From the NCBI RefSeq assembly GCF_019049255.1, contig NZ_JAGMUJ010000013.1:81506-145505 (forward strand): a stretch of DNA of 64,000 nt, read 5' to 3'. This DNA is from Streptomyces sp. AC558_RSS880 (GTDB lineage: Bacteria > Actinomycetota > Actinomycetes > Streptomycetales > Streptomycetaceae). This document shows positions 1 through 9,871 of this stretch, piece by piece. The notes under the pieces are model-generated. The model was not told the origin of the DNA. It saw only the letters and a list, made by a program, of their open reading frames with translations, and did not search any database. The translations under genes were made by a program, and so were the position numbers. Within the stretch, counting starts at the first letter, position 1. Every line of letters starts with the position of its first letter.

Positions 1-68
1 TGAAAGGATGTTCGGGACGGCAGTCGCCGTCTTCCGTGAAAGCCCTTACCGAACAGGCAGGTTCACGT

Positions 69-818
69 ATGAGACTGACCCGCGGTGTTCTGGCGGTGGC
101 CGCCACTGCGCTCACGCCGGCCCTCCTTCTCACCGGTCCGGCGTTCGCCGCGGACTCGGCGCCGGCTCCCGTCGCCGTCACGGCGTCGGCCGCCACGGAC
201 GACCCCGGCACGCCGGTGGACGAGATGTCGGAGGAGGAGCTGCGCGTCGCCATCCTGACGATCCTCGGCAAGCCCTACGCCGGGAAGCGCGTCACCCGGG
301 AGGCCAACGCGGCCCTGGACGGCACCGTGGAGGACATGCGGACGTTCCTGGAGACCGGCTACCGGCTCGCCCAGTACGAGGACGACCGGGTCGCCGTCTT
401 CACCATCCTCGGCAAGCCCTACGCCGGAAAGCGCGTCAAGCAGGAGATCTACGAACTCCTCGACGCACCCACCCCGGAGAAGCTCCGCACCTGGCTGGAG
501 ACCGGCTACCGTCTCGCGCAGTACGAGGACGACCGCGTCGCCGTCTTCACCATCCTCGGCAAGCCCTACGCCGGAAAGCGCGTCAAGCAGGAGATCTACG
601 AACTCCTCGACGCACCCACCCCGGAGAAGCTCCGCACCTGGCTGGAGACCGGCTACCGCCTCGCCCAGGCCGAGGACGACCGCGTCGCCGTCGCGCGCAT
701 GCTGGCCGACCCGGACATCAGCGACGCGCTCCGCGCCGCGGCCGAGGAGGTCATCGACGGTACGCCCGAGGAGCTACGGTACTTCCTGGAGACCGGCCAG
801 TACGAGGTGGACCAGTAG
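69..818 (+). CDS. Secreted ALF-repeat protein
   Basis: Predicted exported protein of 249 residues made almost entirely of ALF-type repeats, a family common in Streptomyces secreted proteins whose function is unknown. The ATG at 69 is preferred over an in-frame GTG at 36, because it begins directly with a signal peptide (MRLTRG, a hydrophobic run, then PAFA-AD) and follows an AGGCAGG-type ribosome binding site. After a short linker come four repeat units of about 49 residues, each carrying a KPYAGKRV or related motif and ending in LETGYRLAQ. Units 2 and 3 are nearly identical in protein and DNA. The gene converges on purH and shares a terminator hairpin with it. Exported location is inferred; no catalytic motif is visible. 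Confidence 0.85.
   Translation: MRLTRGVLAVAATALTPALLLTGPAFAADSAPAPVAVTASAATDDPGTPVDEMSEEELRVAILTILGKPYAGKRVTREANAALDGTVEDMRTFLETGYRLAQYEDDRVAVFTILGKPYAGKRVKQEIYELLDAPTPEKLRTWLETGYRLAQYEDDRVAVFTILGKPYAGKRVKQEIYELLDAPTPEKLRTWLETGYRLAQAEDDRVAVARMLADPDISDALRAAAEEVIDGTPEELRYFLETGQYEVDQ
234..674 (+). repeat. Tandem 147-bp coding repeats
   Basis: Three consecutive 147-bp units (234-380, 381-527, 528-674) encode the ALF repeats. The second and third differ at only a few bases, while the first is more diverged. This implies a recent in-frame duplication or gene conversion. Confidence 0.85.
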
Positions 819-826
819 GACACCCC

Positions 827-860
827 TCCGCCCGGCCGCCCATGTGAGCGGCCGGGCGGA
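827..860. terminator. Bidirectional terminator
   Basis: A perfect 13-bp GC-rich stem (arms TCCGCCCGGCCGC and GCGGCCGGGCGGA) with an 8-base loop lies between the convergent ALF-repeat gene and purH. It has no U-tract, as is common in Streptomyces. Confidence 0.8.
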
Positions 861-868
861 CGAAGGCG

Positions 869-2431
869 TCAGTGGAAGAAGTGGCGCGTGCCCGTGAAGT
901 ACATCGTCACGCCCGCCTTCTTCGCGGCCTCGACGACCAGCTCGTCGCGGACCGAACCGCCGGGCTGGACCACGGCCTTCACCCCGGCCTCGGTGAGGAT
1001 CTCCAGGCCGTCGGGGAACGGGAAGAACGCGTCCGAGGCGGCGTACGAACCGGCCGCCCGCTCGGCGCCCGCGCGCTCCACCGCCAGCTTCGCGGAGTCG
1101 ACGCGGTTGACCTGGCCCATGCCGACGCCGACGGAGGCGCCGTCCTTGGCGAGCAGGATCGCGTTGGACTTCACCGCGCGGCAGGCCTTCCACGCGAAGG
1201 CGAGGTCGGCCAGCTCCGCCCCGGTCAGGGCCTCGCCGGTGGCGAGGGTCCAGGTGGCCGGGTCGTCGCCCTCGGCCTGGAGGCGGTCGGTGACCTGGAG
1301 GAGCGCGCCGCCGTCGATCGGCTTGACCTCGACCGGGGCGGACGGGGCCTCGGGGGCGCGCAGCACGCGGATGTTCTTCTTCTTGGTGAGGGCCTCGAGG
1401 GCGCCGTCCTCGTAGTCCGGCGCGACGATGACCTCGGTGAAGATCTCGGCGACCTGCTCCGCCATCTCCTTGGAGACCGGGCGGTTGACCGCGATCACAC
1501 CGCCGAACGCGGACAGCGGGTCGCAGGCGTGCGCCTTGCGGTGCGCCTCGGCGACGTCCGCGCCCACCGCGATGCCGCACGGGTTGGCGTGCTTGATGAT
1601 CGCGACGGCGGGCGCCTCGTGGTCGTACGCGGCACGGAGGGCGGCGTCCGTGTCCGTGTAGTTGTTGTACGACATCTCCTTGCCGTGCAACTGCTCCGCC
1701 TCGGCGAGACCGCCCGTGCCGGAGACGTACAGGGCGGCGGGCTGGTGCGGGTTCTCGCCGTAGCGGAGGGTGTTCTTGCGTTCCCAGGTGGCGCCGAGGA
1801 AGTCGGGGAACCGCGTGTCGTCCACGGGGGCGTACTCGGAGGCGAACCAGGAGGCGACCGCCACGTCGTAGGCGGCCGTGTGCTGGAAGGCCTCCGCGGC
1901 GAGCCGCTTGCGGGCGGCGAGGTCGAAGCCGCCGTCCTCGACCGCGGTGAGGACGTCCGCGTACCGCGCCGGGCTGGTGACGACGGCGACCGACGGGTGG
2001 TTCTTGGCGGCGGCGCGCACCATGGACGGGCCGCCGATGTCGATCTGCTCCACGCACTCGTCGGGCGTCGCGCCGGAGGCGACGGTCTCCCGGAACGGGT
2101 AGAGGTTGACGACGACGAGGTCGAACGGCTCCACGCCCAGCTCGGTGAGCTGGTTGCGGTGGTCCTCCAGGCGCAGGTCGGCGAGGATGCCGGCGTGGAC
2201 CTTCGGGTGCAGGGTCTTGACGCGGCCGTCCAGGCACTCGGGGAAGCCGGTGAGCTCCTCGACCTTGGTGACGGGGACGCCCGCGGCGGCGATCCTCCCG
2301 GCGGTGGACCCGGTGGAGACGAGCTCCACGCCGGCCTCGTGCAGCCCGCGCGCGAGGTCCTCGAGGCCGGTCTTGTCGTAGACGGAGACGAGCGCCCGTC
2401 GGATGGCCCGCTTGTTGCTCTCGGCGGTCAC
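869..2431 (-). CDS. purH: Bifunctional AICAR transformylase/IMP cyclohydrolase PurH
   Basis: Carries out the last two steps of de novo IMP synthesis: 10-formyl-THF-dependent formylation of AICAR, then ring closure to IMP. At 520 residues it has normal family length. The N-terminal MGS-like cyclohydrolase domain (about 10-160) contains [20 protein letters not shown]. The transformylase domain follows, with [24 protein letters not shown] and FFPFPDG, and the protein ends in the usual FTGTRHFFH. The start is a GTG whose first bases form GTGA with the stop of purN, so the two genes are translationally coupled. Cytosolic enzyme; no oddities seen. Confidence 0.98.
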   Translation of the reverse strand: MTAESNKRAIRRALVSVYDKTGLEDLARGLHEAGVELVSTGSTAGRIAAAGVPVTKVEELTGFPECLDGRVKTLHPKVHAGILADLRLEDHRNQLTELGVEPFDLVVVNLYPFRETVASGATPDECVEQIDIGGPSMVRAAAKNHPSVAVVTSPARYADVLTAVEDGGFDLAARKRLAAEAFQHTAAYDVAVASWFASEYAPVDDTRFPDFLGATWERKNTLRYGENPHQPAALYVSGTGGLAEAEQLHGKEMSYNNYTDTDAALRAAYDHEAPAVAIIKHANPCGIAVGADVAEAHRKAHACDPLSAFGGVIAVNRPVSKEMAEQVAEIFTEVIVAPDYEDGALEALTKKKNIRVLRAPEAPSAPVEVKPIDGGALLQVTDRLQAEGDDPATWTLATGEALTGAELADLAFAWKACRAVKSNAILLAKDGASVGVGMGQVNRVDSAKLAVERAGAERAAGSYAASDAFFPFPDGLEILTEAGVKAVVQPGGSVRDELVVEAAKKAGVTMYFTGTRHFFH

Positions 2432-3066
2432 TGGATAACTACCTTTCGTCCCTCAATGCGATAGCCGTTGCGGGCGAGGAGCCCCACGACCTCGACGAGC
2501 AGCCTTCGCTCGACTTCCTTGATGCGCTCGTGCAGAGCGCTCTCGTCGTCCTCGTCCCGGACCTCCACCACGCCCTGCGCGATGATCGGCCCGGTGTCGA
2601 CGCCGTCGTCGACGAAGTGGACGGTGCAGCCGGTGACCTTGGCGCCGTACGCGAGCGCGTCCCGTACGCCGTGGGCCCCGGGGAAACTGGGCAGCAGGGC
2701 GGGGTGGGTGTTGACGAACCGCCCGCCGAAGCGCGCGAGGAACTCCTTCCCCACGATCTTCATGAACCCGGCGGACACCACCAGGTCGGGCTCGTGGGCG
2801 GCGACGGCCTCGGCGAGCGCCGCGTCCCACTCCTCGCGGGTGGCGTGGTCCTTGACCTTGCAGACGAAGGTCGGCAGCCCGGCGCGCTCGGCGCGGGCCA
2901 GTCCCTCGATGCCCTCGCGGTCGGCGCCGACGGCCACGATCTCGGCCCCGTACGCCTCGGCGCCGACGGCGGCGATCTCGTCGAGGAGCGCCTGGAGGTT
3001 GGTGCCGGATCCGGAGACCAGCACGACGAGACGCCTGGCGCGCTCGGCCACGGGCTTGGCGGCCAC
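2428..3066 (-). CDS. purN: Phosphoribosylglycinamide formyltransferase PurN
   Basis: Transfers a formyl group from 10-formyl-THF to GAR in purine synthesis. Visible family motifs are the N-terminal [15 protein letters not shown], then SAGFMKIVG, the catalytic [16 protein letters not shown] region (Asn and His) and the [16 protein letters not shown] loop (Asp). A GTG start at 3066 gives 212 residues, the usual length, and follows a GAGAAAGG ribosome binding site. A longer reading back to 3213 adds a non-homologous tail and was rejected. The gene overlaps purH by 4 bases (GTGA), so the pair forms one operon. Confidence 0.96.
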   Translation of the reverse strand: MAAKPVAERARRLVVLVSGSGTNLQALLDEIAAVGAEAYGAEIVAVGADREGIEGLARAERAGLPTFVCKVKDHATREEWDAALAEAVAAHEPDLVVSAGFMKIVGKEFLARFGGRFVNTHPALLPSFPGAHGVRDALAYGAKVTGCTVHFVDDGVDTGPIIAQGVVEVRDEDDESALHERIKEVERRLLVEVVGLLARNGYRIEGRKVVIQ

Positions 3067-3436
3067 GGTGGGGCCCTTTCTCGGGGAGCGTCCGTGCGGT
3101 CGGCGGCACAGCGCTTTGTGTATTCGTACGAATGCTTCGGGTCCCCGGATACGGGGAAGCCTACGAAGCGGCCGACCGTCAGCAACGATACCGGCACACC
3201 GGGCGGCCCCCACGGGACGGGGGCGTGGCCGGAAGGTAGCGTCTGGGAAGAGCCGGTCCTGGAACGCCGGGGCGCGTGGGAACGCGAACCGTGCACCGGG
3301 CGTTCACAGGATGACGGACCCGGGCCGCGGAGAGCCGACGGGAACGCACCGGTTCACCAGCCCAGTCGTAGTCAATACGTCGTGCGAGGCGGTCGCGCCG
3401 GACCACGCCGTGCTTCATTAAGGGGAAGACGCTCAC
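3067..3436. other. Divergent intergenic region upstream of purN
   Basis: About 370 bp between the divergent purN and membrane-protein genes. It must hold both promoters. The only structured element noticed is the palindrome at 3122-3133. No gene-like reading frame is supported. Confidence 0.6.
3122..3133. promoter_or_regulatory. Perfect palindrome upstream of purN
   Basis: ATTCGTACGAAT is a perfect 12-bp palindrome 56-67 bp upstream of the purN start, a position suitable for a repressor operator. It is relatively AT-rich for this genome. The regulator is unknown. Confidence 0.35.
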
Positions 3437-3439
3437 TTG

Positions 3440-4207
3440 ATGCCGGACCGCAGCCTGCGACTTCTCACGTTCCCCCAGCAGTCCGCCCGGGGAGGGGAGC
3501 GGGGCGCCGTGCTGCTGCGGGAGCGCCCCGCCTCGCCGCCCGACGCCCCCCAGGGCGACGACGGACGCCGTGGGGCCCAGGGCTCCCAGGAGTCACAGGA
3601 CGACAACCCGTTCGCGCCGCCGCCGGAAGGGGCTCCCGACCGGCCCTGGCAGCCGAGGCACCCGTCCGGCGAGGAGGGCGACGGCCGCTCCTCCTGGGGC
3701 CGGAACTGGAGCGACCGGCAGCCCGGCCGCTCCCCCGGCGGTTTCGGCGAGCGTCCGCGCGGCCCCGAGGGGCAGGGCGGCGGCGGCTCTCAAGGGCCCG
3801 GTATGCGCTGGGACCCCACGGACCCGGCCCAGCGCCGGGCGCGGTACGCCCTGCTGTCCGGTATGTGGGCCTTCTTCTTCGGCCTCTTCAGCTGGCCGTA
3901 CGTCGCACTGCTGCTGGGCGCGCTCGCCCTGTACTGGGGCATCAGCGCCCTGCGCGCCAAGCCCCGTGCGCAGGACCCGGACGCCCCGGCGCCCGAGCCG
4001 AAGGGCCGCCCGCAGACCACGGCCGCGGTGAGCGGAGTGGTCACGGGGTCGCTGGCGCTCGCCCTGGTCGCCGCGTCCTTCACGGCCCAGCTGGTCTACA
4101 GCGACTACTACACCTGCACCAACGACGCCCTCACCCAGGAGGCCCGCCAGTCCTGCGGCGACCTCCTCCCGGAGCAGCTGCGCGACCTCCTGGGCACGAC
4201 CGACTGA
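3440..4207 (+). CDS. Membrane protein with disordered N-terminus (DUF4190-like)
   Basis: Unknown function; 255 residues. The first half is a hydrophilic region rich in Gly, Pro, Ser and Arg, likely disordered and cytoplasmic. Two membrane segments follow: one around [20 protein letters not shown], and a second in a [17 protein letters not shown] stretch. The pattern resembles DUF4190-type small actinobacterial membrane proteins. The short C-terminal tail has two cysteines (YTCTND and QSCGD) that could form a disulfide outside the cell. An ATG at 3440 and a TTG at 3437 are both possible after AGGGGAAG. It converges on the next gene with only 9 bp between. Confidence 0.75.
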   Translation: MPDRSLRLLTFPQQSARGGERGAVLLRERPASPPDAPQGDDGRRGAQGSQESQDDNPFAPPPEGAPDRPWQPRHPSGEEGDGRSSWGRNWSDRQPGRSPGGFGERPRGPEGQGGGGSQGPGMRWDPTDPAQRRARYALLSGMWAFFFGLFSWPYVALLLGALALYWGISALRAKPRAQDPDAPAPEPKGRPQTTAAVSGVVTGSLALALVAASFTAQLVYSDYYTCTNDALTQEARQSCGDLLPEQLRDLLGTTD

Positions 4208-4216
4208 CCTCCGTGC

Positions 4217-5773
4217 TCACTCCCGGGGGCCAGACGGGGGGTCCTCCTCTCCGGGCGCGGTGACCGCGTCCCGCACGCCGAACGGCATGTCCCAGTCCCA
4301 CAGGCCGGACACGGAGTCCCGGGTGCGGTGGGACGGGTACGGCTCGTCGGGGTCGTCGCGCGGGGGTGGCGGGGCCGGCCGGCGGCGTACGGGCGGCGCC
4401 GGCCTCGCCTCCTTCGGAGCACGGCGGTTCCGTGGTGCCCCGGGCCCCGGGAGCCGGTTCCCGGGGTCGCCTCCGGGCGGGCGGCGGCGCCAGGCGCGTA
4501 CCGCCAGTGACGCGGGGACCGCCACCAGCGCGAGCCATGCCAGTGCCGCGGCTCCCACCTGCCATCCCACCGGGCCGAACCGGGCGAGCGCGGCCGCCCC
4601 CAGCGGCCCGCCCGCGAGCGCGGCGAGCACGGACAGCAGGGCCGCGCACAGCACGGCCGCCAGTCCCGCCGCCCCGACGGTCCGGCCGCGGGTCCAGGCC
4701 GGGGCCGGCGCCGGTCCACTCCTCGCGGCGCCCCGTCCCACGAACCACCCCACCACCAGTCCGGCCGTCACCGGCAGCGCCGCCGCCGCCCAGTTCGGCG
4801 CGGTCCCCGCTCCCACGTCCGGCACCGCCGCGAGCAGCGGGAACGGCGGCAACGGCGGGGCGGGCGGGGAGGACAGCGGAGTCACCTGGGTGCCGGTGCC
4901 GAGGAGGAAGCCGGGGCCGAGGGCGTACGCCGCCGCCCACACCGCGGCGTTCGGCGCCAGCGTGACGCAGAGCAGCAGCACCGCCAGCCATCCCGACCAG
5001 CCCTCCGTCAGCCGCAGGAACCCCTGCCCGGTCTCCCCGGCGTGCCATCCCAGCGACACCGCGAACAGCAGCGCCCCGCCGCCGGCCAGCACCGTCACCC
5101 CGGCCACCGCCGCCCGCACCGCGACCCCGGGACGACCGTCCGGTCCGAGGACCAGATGGCGTGCGCCCCTGGGCAGCACCGCGCCCAGCACCCGCTCCAG
5201 CGGTCCGCTCGGACGGCCGTACGCCGTCCACACCCCCGCCCCCGCGGCCAGTCCGGCGACCAGCGGCACGCACACCGCGGTCCCCCACGCCGGCCGCAGC
5301 CCACCGCCCGCGCAGGAGAGCGCGGCGGGCACGCCGACGGCGAGGTAGCCGAGGAGGACGCCCGCCCACGCCGTACGGCCGGGGACGAGCGGGGCCTTGC
5401 CTCCCGCGCCGCCCTCCGCCACGTCACGGGCCGCCCGGTGCAGCAGCCACACCGGCAGCGCGAGCAGCAGCAGGGGCGGGACGCCCACGGGCGCGGGGAC
5501 ACCGGACAGCGTGTCCATGCGGACCAGTTCGGTGCCGTGCGCCAGCAGCCACAGCGCCGCCGCGACGCGCAGGGCGCCGCCGGGCCCGCTGTCGGGGTAG
5601 GGCGAGCTGACCCACAGCAGGATCACGAGCACGGCGAACACCCCGAGCCCCAGTCCGGCCGCGAGGGCGCCGCCGAGGAGGCCGGGGGCGAGCCCTGGCG
5701 AGCGGTCGCGCACGCGGGTGAGCAGGGTGGCCGGCGTCGTACGGCGAGCGGTCATCTGGATCACGTCCGCCAT
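4217..5773 (-). CDS. Polytopic membrane protein (DUF6350-like)
   Basis: A 518-residue integral membrane protein with roughly ten hydrophobic segments from residue 30 to about 415. A Pro/Arg-rich hydrophilic tail of about 100 residues follows and contains the [19 protein letters not shown] motif. The layout matches the Streptomyces DUF6350 family, whose function is not known. No transporter or enzyme signature is visible. The ATG at 5773 is used; a second Met seven codons later is an alternative. It is divergent from the regulator gene starting at 5870, with under 100 bp of shared promoter DNA. Confidence 0.8.
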   Translation of the reverse strand: MADVIQMTARRTTPATLLTRVRDRSPGLAPGLLGGALAAGLGLGVFAVLVILLWVSSPYPDSGPGGALRVAAALWLLAHGTELVRMDTLSGVPAPVGVPPLLLLALPVWLLHRAARDVAEGGAGGKAPLVPGRTAWAGVLLGYLAVGVPAALSCAGGGLRPAWGTAVCVPLVAGLAAGAGVWTAYGRPSGPLERVLGAVLPRGARHLVLGPDGRPGVAVRAAVAGVTVLAGGGALLFAVSLGWHAGETGQGFLRLTEGWSGWLAVLLLCVTLAPNAAVWAAAYALGPGFLLGTGTQVTPLSSPPAPPLPPFPLLAAVPDVGAGTAPNWAAAALPVTAGLVVGWFVGRGAARSGPAPAPAWTRGRTVGAAGLAAVLCAALLSVLAALAGGPLGAAALARFGPVGWQVGAAALAWLALVAVPASLAVRAWRRRPPGGDPGNRLPGPGAPRNRRAPKEARPAPPVRRRPAPPPPRDDPDEPYPSHRTRDSVSGLWDWDMPFGVRDAVTAPGEEDPPSGPRE

Positions 5774-5869
5774 GCTCCCAACGACACGCGCTTTCCCGTT
5801 GTAACGGGCAAAAAACGGCTGTGTCGCTCAATATACGTTTATGTACTTTTCTGGACGGAGGGGCTCCCC

Positions 5870-7021
5870 GTGACACGGAGCCCCACCACCCCGCTCCCCC
5901 CACCCGGTGAACGCCGGCGCCTGCGTGAGACGGCCTCGCTGACGCGTCCTCAGCTCGCGAAACGCGTGGGCGTCCGGCCCGGGACGGTACGTGCGTGGGA
6001 GTCCGGCCGCAGCACACCCCACGGCCGGAACCGGGAGGCGTACGCGAAGCTGCTGGCCGACCTGGCGGAAGGGACCGCCGACGCGGGGACGCCGGAGTCC
6101 GTGCCCGTCCGTCGGGAGAAGGAGGTCACAGCGGTGGTGACGGTGTGTCTGGACAAGCCGGGCGGCGACGGCCGTCCCGAAGCGTTCGCGCAGGCACCCT
6201 CGCCGGCCTCCGCCTCCTTCCCGGACCTCACGCCCGCTCAGGCCTTCGACGCCCTGTACTCCTTCTGCGCCCCCGCCCTCGTCCGGCAGGCCTACCTGCT
6301 CACCGGCCGCCGCACGCTCGCCCGCGAGTCCGTGGAGCGGGCCTTCCAGCTGGCCTGGGACCGCTGGCCCGAGGTGGCCCGGGACCCGGACCCGGCCGGC
6401 TGGGTGCGCGCGGCGGCGTACGAGTGGGCGCTCTCCCCGTGGCACCGGTTCCGCCGCCGCCACCGGCAGCCCGAACCGCCGCCCCCGGAGGAGGACGACC
6501 GGGCGCTCCTGGAGGTGCTGCTGCGCCTCCCGCCGCCGTACCGCCGCACGCTCCTGCTGTACGACGGGCTCGGCCTCGGTCTGCCCGAGACGGCGGCGGA
6601 GACGGAGGCCAGCACCCGGGCGACGGCCGGCCGGCTGACGTACGCGCGCGAGACCGTCGCCGCCCGGCTCCCGGACCTGTCGGACCCGCGGGAGCTGCAC
6701 CGGCGGCTGGCCGAGCTGGCCTCCGCCGGGCGGCTGCGGGCGGCCGAGCCGCCGGTGGTGCGCGGCGGCAGCGAGCGCCGGGCCCGGTTCTGGACCCGGG
6801 CCGCCGTCGCGTTCACGGTCGCGCTGATCGGCACCACGGCACTCACCCTGCGCACGGCCCCGACCCGCTACGAGCCACCCGTGCCACCGGGCGAGACGGT
6901 GCGGGGCGTTCCGCCGCGGGTGGCGCCCGGTCCCTTGTCGGAGGAGGAGCGGGAGCTGCGCACCCGGCTGCGGAAGGAGCTGCCGCGAGGGCCGGAGCGG
7001 CTGGCGCCGCAGGCGCGGTAG
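5870..7021 (+). CDS. XRE helix-turn-helix/sigma-like regulator with membrane segment
   Basis: Unusual 383-residue composite protein. The N-terminus (about 13-55) is a helix-turn-helix of XRE type: RRLRETASLTRPQLAKRVGV, then TVRAWESGR. From about residue 125 it resembles the region 2 and region 4 parts of ECF sigma factors: LTPAQAFDALYSFCAPALVR, AFQLAWDRWPEV, and LLRLPPPYRRTLLLYDGLGL. Near residue 310 there is one hydrophobic segment (FTVALIGTTALTL) followed by a proline-rich tail. The GTG start is chosen for its GGACGGAGGGG ribosome binding site; longer upstream readings have no support. Likely a membrane-tethered regulator, but targets and partners are unknown. Confidence 0.7.
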   Translation: MTRSPTTPLPPPGERRRLRETASLTRPQLAKRVGVRPGTVRAWESGRSTPHGRNREAYAKLLADLAEGTADAGTPESVPVRREKEVTAVVTVCLDKPGGDGRPEAFAQAPSPASASFPDLTPAQAFDALYSFCAPALVRQAYLLTGRRTLARESVERAFQLAWDRWPEVARDPDPAGWVRAAAYEWALSPWHRFRRRHRQPEPPPPEEDDRALLEVLLRLPPPYRRTLLLYDGLGLGLPETAAETEASTRATAGRLTYARETVAARLPDLSDPRELHRRLAELASAGRLRAAEPPVVRGGSERRARFWTRAAVAFTVALIGTTALTLRTAPTRYEPPVPPGETVRGVPPRVAPGPLSEEERELRTRLRKELPRGPERLAPQAR

Positions 7022-7080
7022 CCGGGGCGCGACAGCCTAGGCGTGACAGCCGGGGTGCGGCAGCCAAGGACAGAAACGAC

Positions 7081-7117
7081 GGTGGGCCCGTCCCCCACTG
7101 CGGGGAACGGGCCCACC
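7081..7117. terminator. Bidirectional terminator
   Basis: An 11-bp perfect stem (GGTGGGCCCGT with ACGGGCCCACC), extended by four more G-C pairs past a bulged A, lies between the convergent regulator gene and sucD. Confidence 0.8.
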
Positions 7118-7122
7118 CGTAC

Positions 7123-7162
7123 GGTGTCGCTCGGTGTCGCTCGGTGTCGCTCGGTGCCGCTC
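7123..7162. repeat. 10-bp tandem repeat
   Basis: Three exact copies of GGTGTCGCTC plus a fourth with one change (GGTGCCGCTC). They sit just past the terminator, 12 bp before the sucD stop codon. Likely slippage DNA with no evident function. Confidence 0.8.
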
Positions 7163-7174
7163 TGCGCCGCCGGC

Positions 7175-8059
7175 TCAGCCGGCGAGGATGGCGCGCGCCA
7201 GCTTCGCCGTCTCGGTCGGGGTCTTGCCGACCTTGACGCCGGCGGCCTCGAGGGCCTCCTTCTTCGCGGCGGCCGTGCCGGAGGAACCGGAGACGATGGC
7301 GCCGGCGTGGCCCATGGTCTTGCCCTCGGGCGCGGTGAAGCCCGCGACGTAGCCGACGACCGGCTTCTTCACGTTCTCCTTGATGAACGCCGCGGCCCGC
7401 TCCTCGGCGTCGCCGCCGATCTCACCGATCATCACGATCAGGTCGGTGTCGGGGTCGGCCTCGAACGCGGCGAGCGCGTCGATGTGCGTGGTGCCGATGA
7501 CCGGGTCGCCGCCGATGCCCACGGCCGAGGAGAAGCCGATGTCACGCAGCTCGTACATCATCTGGTACGTCAGCGTGCCGGACTTCGAGACCAGGCCGAT
7601 GCGGCCCGGCTTGGTGATGTCGCCCGGGATGATGCCGGCGTTCGACTGACCGGGGGTGATCAGACCCGGGCAGTTCGGGCCGATGATCCGGGTCTTGTCG
7701 CCCTTCTCCACGGCGTACGCGTAGAACGCGGCGGAGTCGTGCACCGCGATGCCCTCGGTGATGACGACCGCGAGCGGGATCTCGGCGTCGATGGCCTCGA
7801 CCACGGCGGCCTTGGCGAAGGCCGGCGGGACGAAGAGCACGGACACGTTCGCGCCCGTCTTCTCCATCGCCTCGGCGACCGTGCCGAAGACCGGGATCTC
7901 GTTGCCGTCGATGTCGACGGACGTGCCGGCCTTGCGCGGGTTCACGCCACCGACGATGTTCGTGCCGTCGGCCAGCATGAGCTTGGTGTGCTTCATGCCC
8001 GTGGCACCGGTCATGCCCTGGACGATGACCTTGCTGTCCTTGTTGAGGAAGATAGCCAT
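7175..8059 (-). CDS. sucD: Succinyl-CoA synthetase alpha subunit SucD
   Basis: ADP/GDP-forming succinyl-CoA ligase alpha chain, converting succinyl-CoA to succinate in the TCA cycle with SucC. At 294 residues it has the expected length. The CoA-binding Rossmann part holds [14 protein letters not shown] and the GVNPRKAG region. The phosphorylated histidine lies in [14 protein letters not shown] at about residue 251. ATG start, 21 bp downstream of sucC, so the two are co-transcribed. The 3' end is closed by the hairpin at 7081-7117. Confidence 0.98.
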   Translation of the reverse strand: MAIFLNKDSKVIVQGMTGATGMKHTKLMLADGTNIVGGVNPRKAGTSVDIDGNEIPVFGTVAEAMEKTGANVSVLFVPPAFAKAAVVEAIDAEIPLAVVITEGIAVHDSAAFYAYAVEKGDKTRIIGPNCPGLITPGQSNAGIIPGDITKPGRIGLVSKSGTLTYQMMYELRDIGFSSAVGIGGDPVIGTTHIDALAAFEADPDTDLIVMIGEIGGDAEERAAAFIKENVKKPVVGYVAGFTAPEGKTMGHAGAIVSGSSGTAAAKKEALEAAGVKVGKTPTETAKLARAILAG

Positions 8060-8080
8060 GGCTGTGTAGTCCCTCGTCCC

Positions 8081-9262
8081 TTACTTCGCAGCAGCCGCGA
8101 GCTCGGCGGCCTTGTCGGCCGCGCCGTCCATGGTGTCCACGCGCTGCACCAGCGGGTGGTTGGCGTCGGAGAGGATCTTGCGACCCAGCTCGGCGTTGTT
8201 GCCGTCCAGGCGGACGACCAGCGGCTTGGTGACTTCCTCACCGCGGTCCGCGAGCAGCTGCAGCGCCTGCACGATGCCGTTGGCGACCTCGTCGCAGGCG
8301 GTGATGCCGCCGAAGACGTTGACGAAGACGGACTTGACGTCCGGGTCGCCGAGGATGATCTCCAGGCCGTTCGCCATGACGGCGGCGGAGGCGCCACCAC
8401 CGATGTCGAGGAAGTTGGCGGGCTTGACGCCGCCGTGCGCCTCACCGGCGTAGGCGACGACGTCCAGGGTGCTCATGACGAGACCCGCGCCGTTGCCGAT
8501 GATGCCGACCTCGCCGTCGAGCTTGACGTAGTTGAGGTTCTTCTCCTTGGCGGCCGCCTCGAGCGGGTTGGCCGAGGCCTTGTCCTGGAGGGCCTCGTGC
8601 TCCGGCTGACGGAACTCGGCGTTCTCGTCCAGGGAGACCTTGCCGTCCAGGGCGATGACGTCACCGGAGGCGACCTTGGCCAGCGGGTTGACCTCGACGA
8701 GGAGCGCGTCCTCGGCGACGAAGGTCTTCCACAGGGTGACCAGGATGTCGGCGACCTTGTCGGCGACCTCGGCCGGGAAGTTCGCGGCCTCGACGATCTC
8801 GCGGGCCTTGGCGGGGGTCACACCCTCGTTGGCGTCGATCGGGGTCTTGGCGACGGCCTCGGGGCGGGTGGCCGCCACCTCCTCGATCTCCATGCCGCCC
8901 TCGACGGAGGCGATGGAGAGGAAGGTGCGGTTGGCACGGTCGAGGAGGAAGGAGACGTAGTACTCCTCCAGGATCTCCGGGGCCGTCTCGGCGATCATCA
9001 CCTTGTGGACCGTGTGGCCCTTGATGTCCATGCCGAGGATGTCCGTCGCGCGGGCGACGGCCTCGTCCGGGGTCGCGGCGAGCTTGACGCCACCGGCCTT
9101 GCCGCGGCCGCCGACCTTCACCTGGGCCTTGACGACGGACTTGCCACCGAGCCGCTCGGTGGCTGCGCGGGCCGCCTCAGGCGTGTCGATGACTTCACCG
9201 GCCAGCACCGGTACATCGTGCTTGGCGAAGAGGTCCCTCGCCTGGTACTCGAACAGGTCCAC
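8081..9262 (-). CDS. sucC: Succinyl-CoA synthetase beta subunit SucC
   Basis: Nucleotide- and succinate-binding chain of succinyl-CoA ligase, 393 residues. It begins with [20 protein letters not shown], the family hallmark. The ATP-grasp fold follows, with [28 protein letters not shown] and the [13 protein letters not shown] loop near the C-terminus. It is the first gene of sucC-sucD. The upstream region is long and holds a possible Crp-type site. Nothing unusual in the protein. Confidence 0.98.
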   Translation of the reverse strand: MDLFEYQARDLFAKHDVPVLAGEVIDTPEAARAATERLGGKSVVKAQVKVGGRGKAGGVKLAATPDEAVARATDILGMDIKGHTVHKVMIAETAPEILEEYYVSFLLDRANRTFLSIASVEGGMEIEEVAATRPEAVAKTPIDANEGVTPAKAREIVEAANFPAEVADKVADILVTLWKTFVAEDALLVEVNPLAKVASGDVIALDGKVSLDENAEFRQPEHEALQDKASANPLEAAAKEKNLNYVKLDGEVGIIGNGAGLVMSTLDVVAYAGEAHGGVKPANFLDIGGGASAAVMANGLEIILGDPDVKSVFVNVFGGITACDEVANGIVQALQLLADRGEEVTKPLVVRLDGNNAELGRKILSDANHPLVQRVDTMDGAADKAAELAAAAK

Positions 9263-9443
9263 GCGCTTCCGTCCCTATCAGTGATCTCGCGGTTCGTTGG
9301 ATGCGTGGGCGTGCCGCGAAGGGCAACGTGACGTCCGCTGTGTCACAAGGGAGGCGCACACGGTGTCCGAGCGCGCGGCATGTCCGTCTCGCAGGTTATC
9401 GCCGCTGGGGGGACCTCTCTAAATCGCGGGTCACACGTGAGCG

Positions 9444-9457
9444 GTGATACCTGTCAC
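9444..9457. promoter_or_regulatory. Candidate Crp-type site upstream of sucC
   Basis: GTGATACCTGTCAC fits the GTG-N6-GNCAC pattern reported for Streptomyces Crp. It lies about 182 bp upstream of the sucC start. The motif is short, so chance occurrence is quite possible. Confidence 0.3.
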
Positions 9458-9496
9458 ATGATGCCTCCATCTCTGGCACGGCGTGCCGTACGTGAG

Positions 9497-9532
9497 GGGC
9501 CTCACCGGGCTGGGGTTGGCCCGGTGAGGCCC
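9497..9532. terminator. Hairpin, probable terminator
   Basis: A perfect 14-bp stem (GGGCCTCACCGGGC with GCCCGGTGAGGCCC) around an 8-base loop. It probably ends transcription entering from the minus-strand gene at 9872-10870 before the sucC promoter. Confidence 0.65.
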
Positions 9533-9579
9533 TGTCGAACAGCCCGGAGGGGCGGTGAACACCCTGTTCTCCGGGATGC

Positions 9580-9620
9580 GGGGTGACCGGGTCCCCACCC
9601 CAATGGGGGCCGGTCGCCCC
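9580..9620. terminator. Second hairpin in the same gap
   Basis: Imperfect stem GGGGTGACCGG-GT-CCCC with GGGG-GC-CGGTCGCCCC around an 8-base loop. It lies 48 bp from the hairpin at 9497-9532. The two may act as tandem terminators. Confidence 0.5.
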
Positions 9621-9871
9621 TCCACGAGGTTCCGGACGGACGGACCGACGGCTTTCGGCTGTCCGGGTCCTGATGCCCCGCGGAGTCCTTTGCCACCTGT
9701 GAGTCAGGTACGGGTGGGGGCGCGGGCGCGTGCGGCCGGACCGGTGTGTGGGGTCCGCGGCTGTGAGGGGTCCGCGGCGGCTTCGCTTCCGCCGGGACAC
9801 GAAGGTGCCCGGACGGGCAGGCCGCCGCGCCGCCCTCGCGCGCACGTGTCCGCGGCGAGGGGGGGGTGCCC

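Larger units (their letters stand above)
9263..9871. other. Long intergenic region upstream of sucC
   Basis: About 610 bp between sucC and the next minus-strand gene. It holds the sucC promoter (not pinned down), a Crp-like half-site pair and two strong hairpins. Reading frames here show no protein-like composition. Confidence 0.6.

Noticed and set aside
3067..3213. N-terminal extension of PurN to 3213
   Set aside because: PurN proteins begin near [11 protein letters not shown]; the extra 49 codons have no family counterpart and skip a good GTG start.
7043..9331. 762-residue open frame opposite sucC-sucD
   Set aside because: It is the antisense shadow of two unmistakable genes; the protein is Val/Asp/Gly-rich without motifs.
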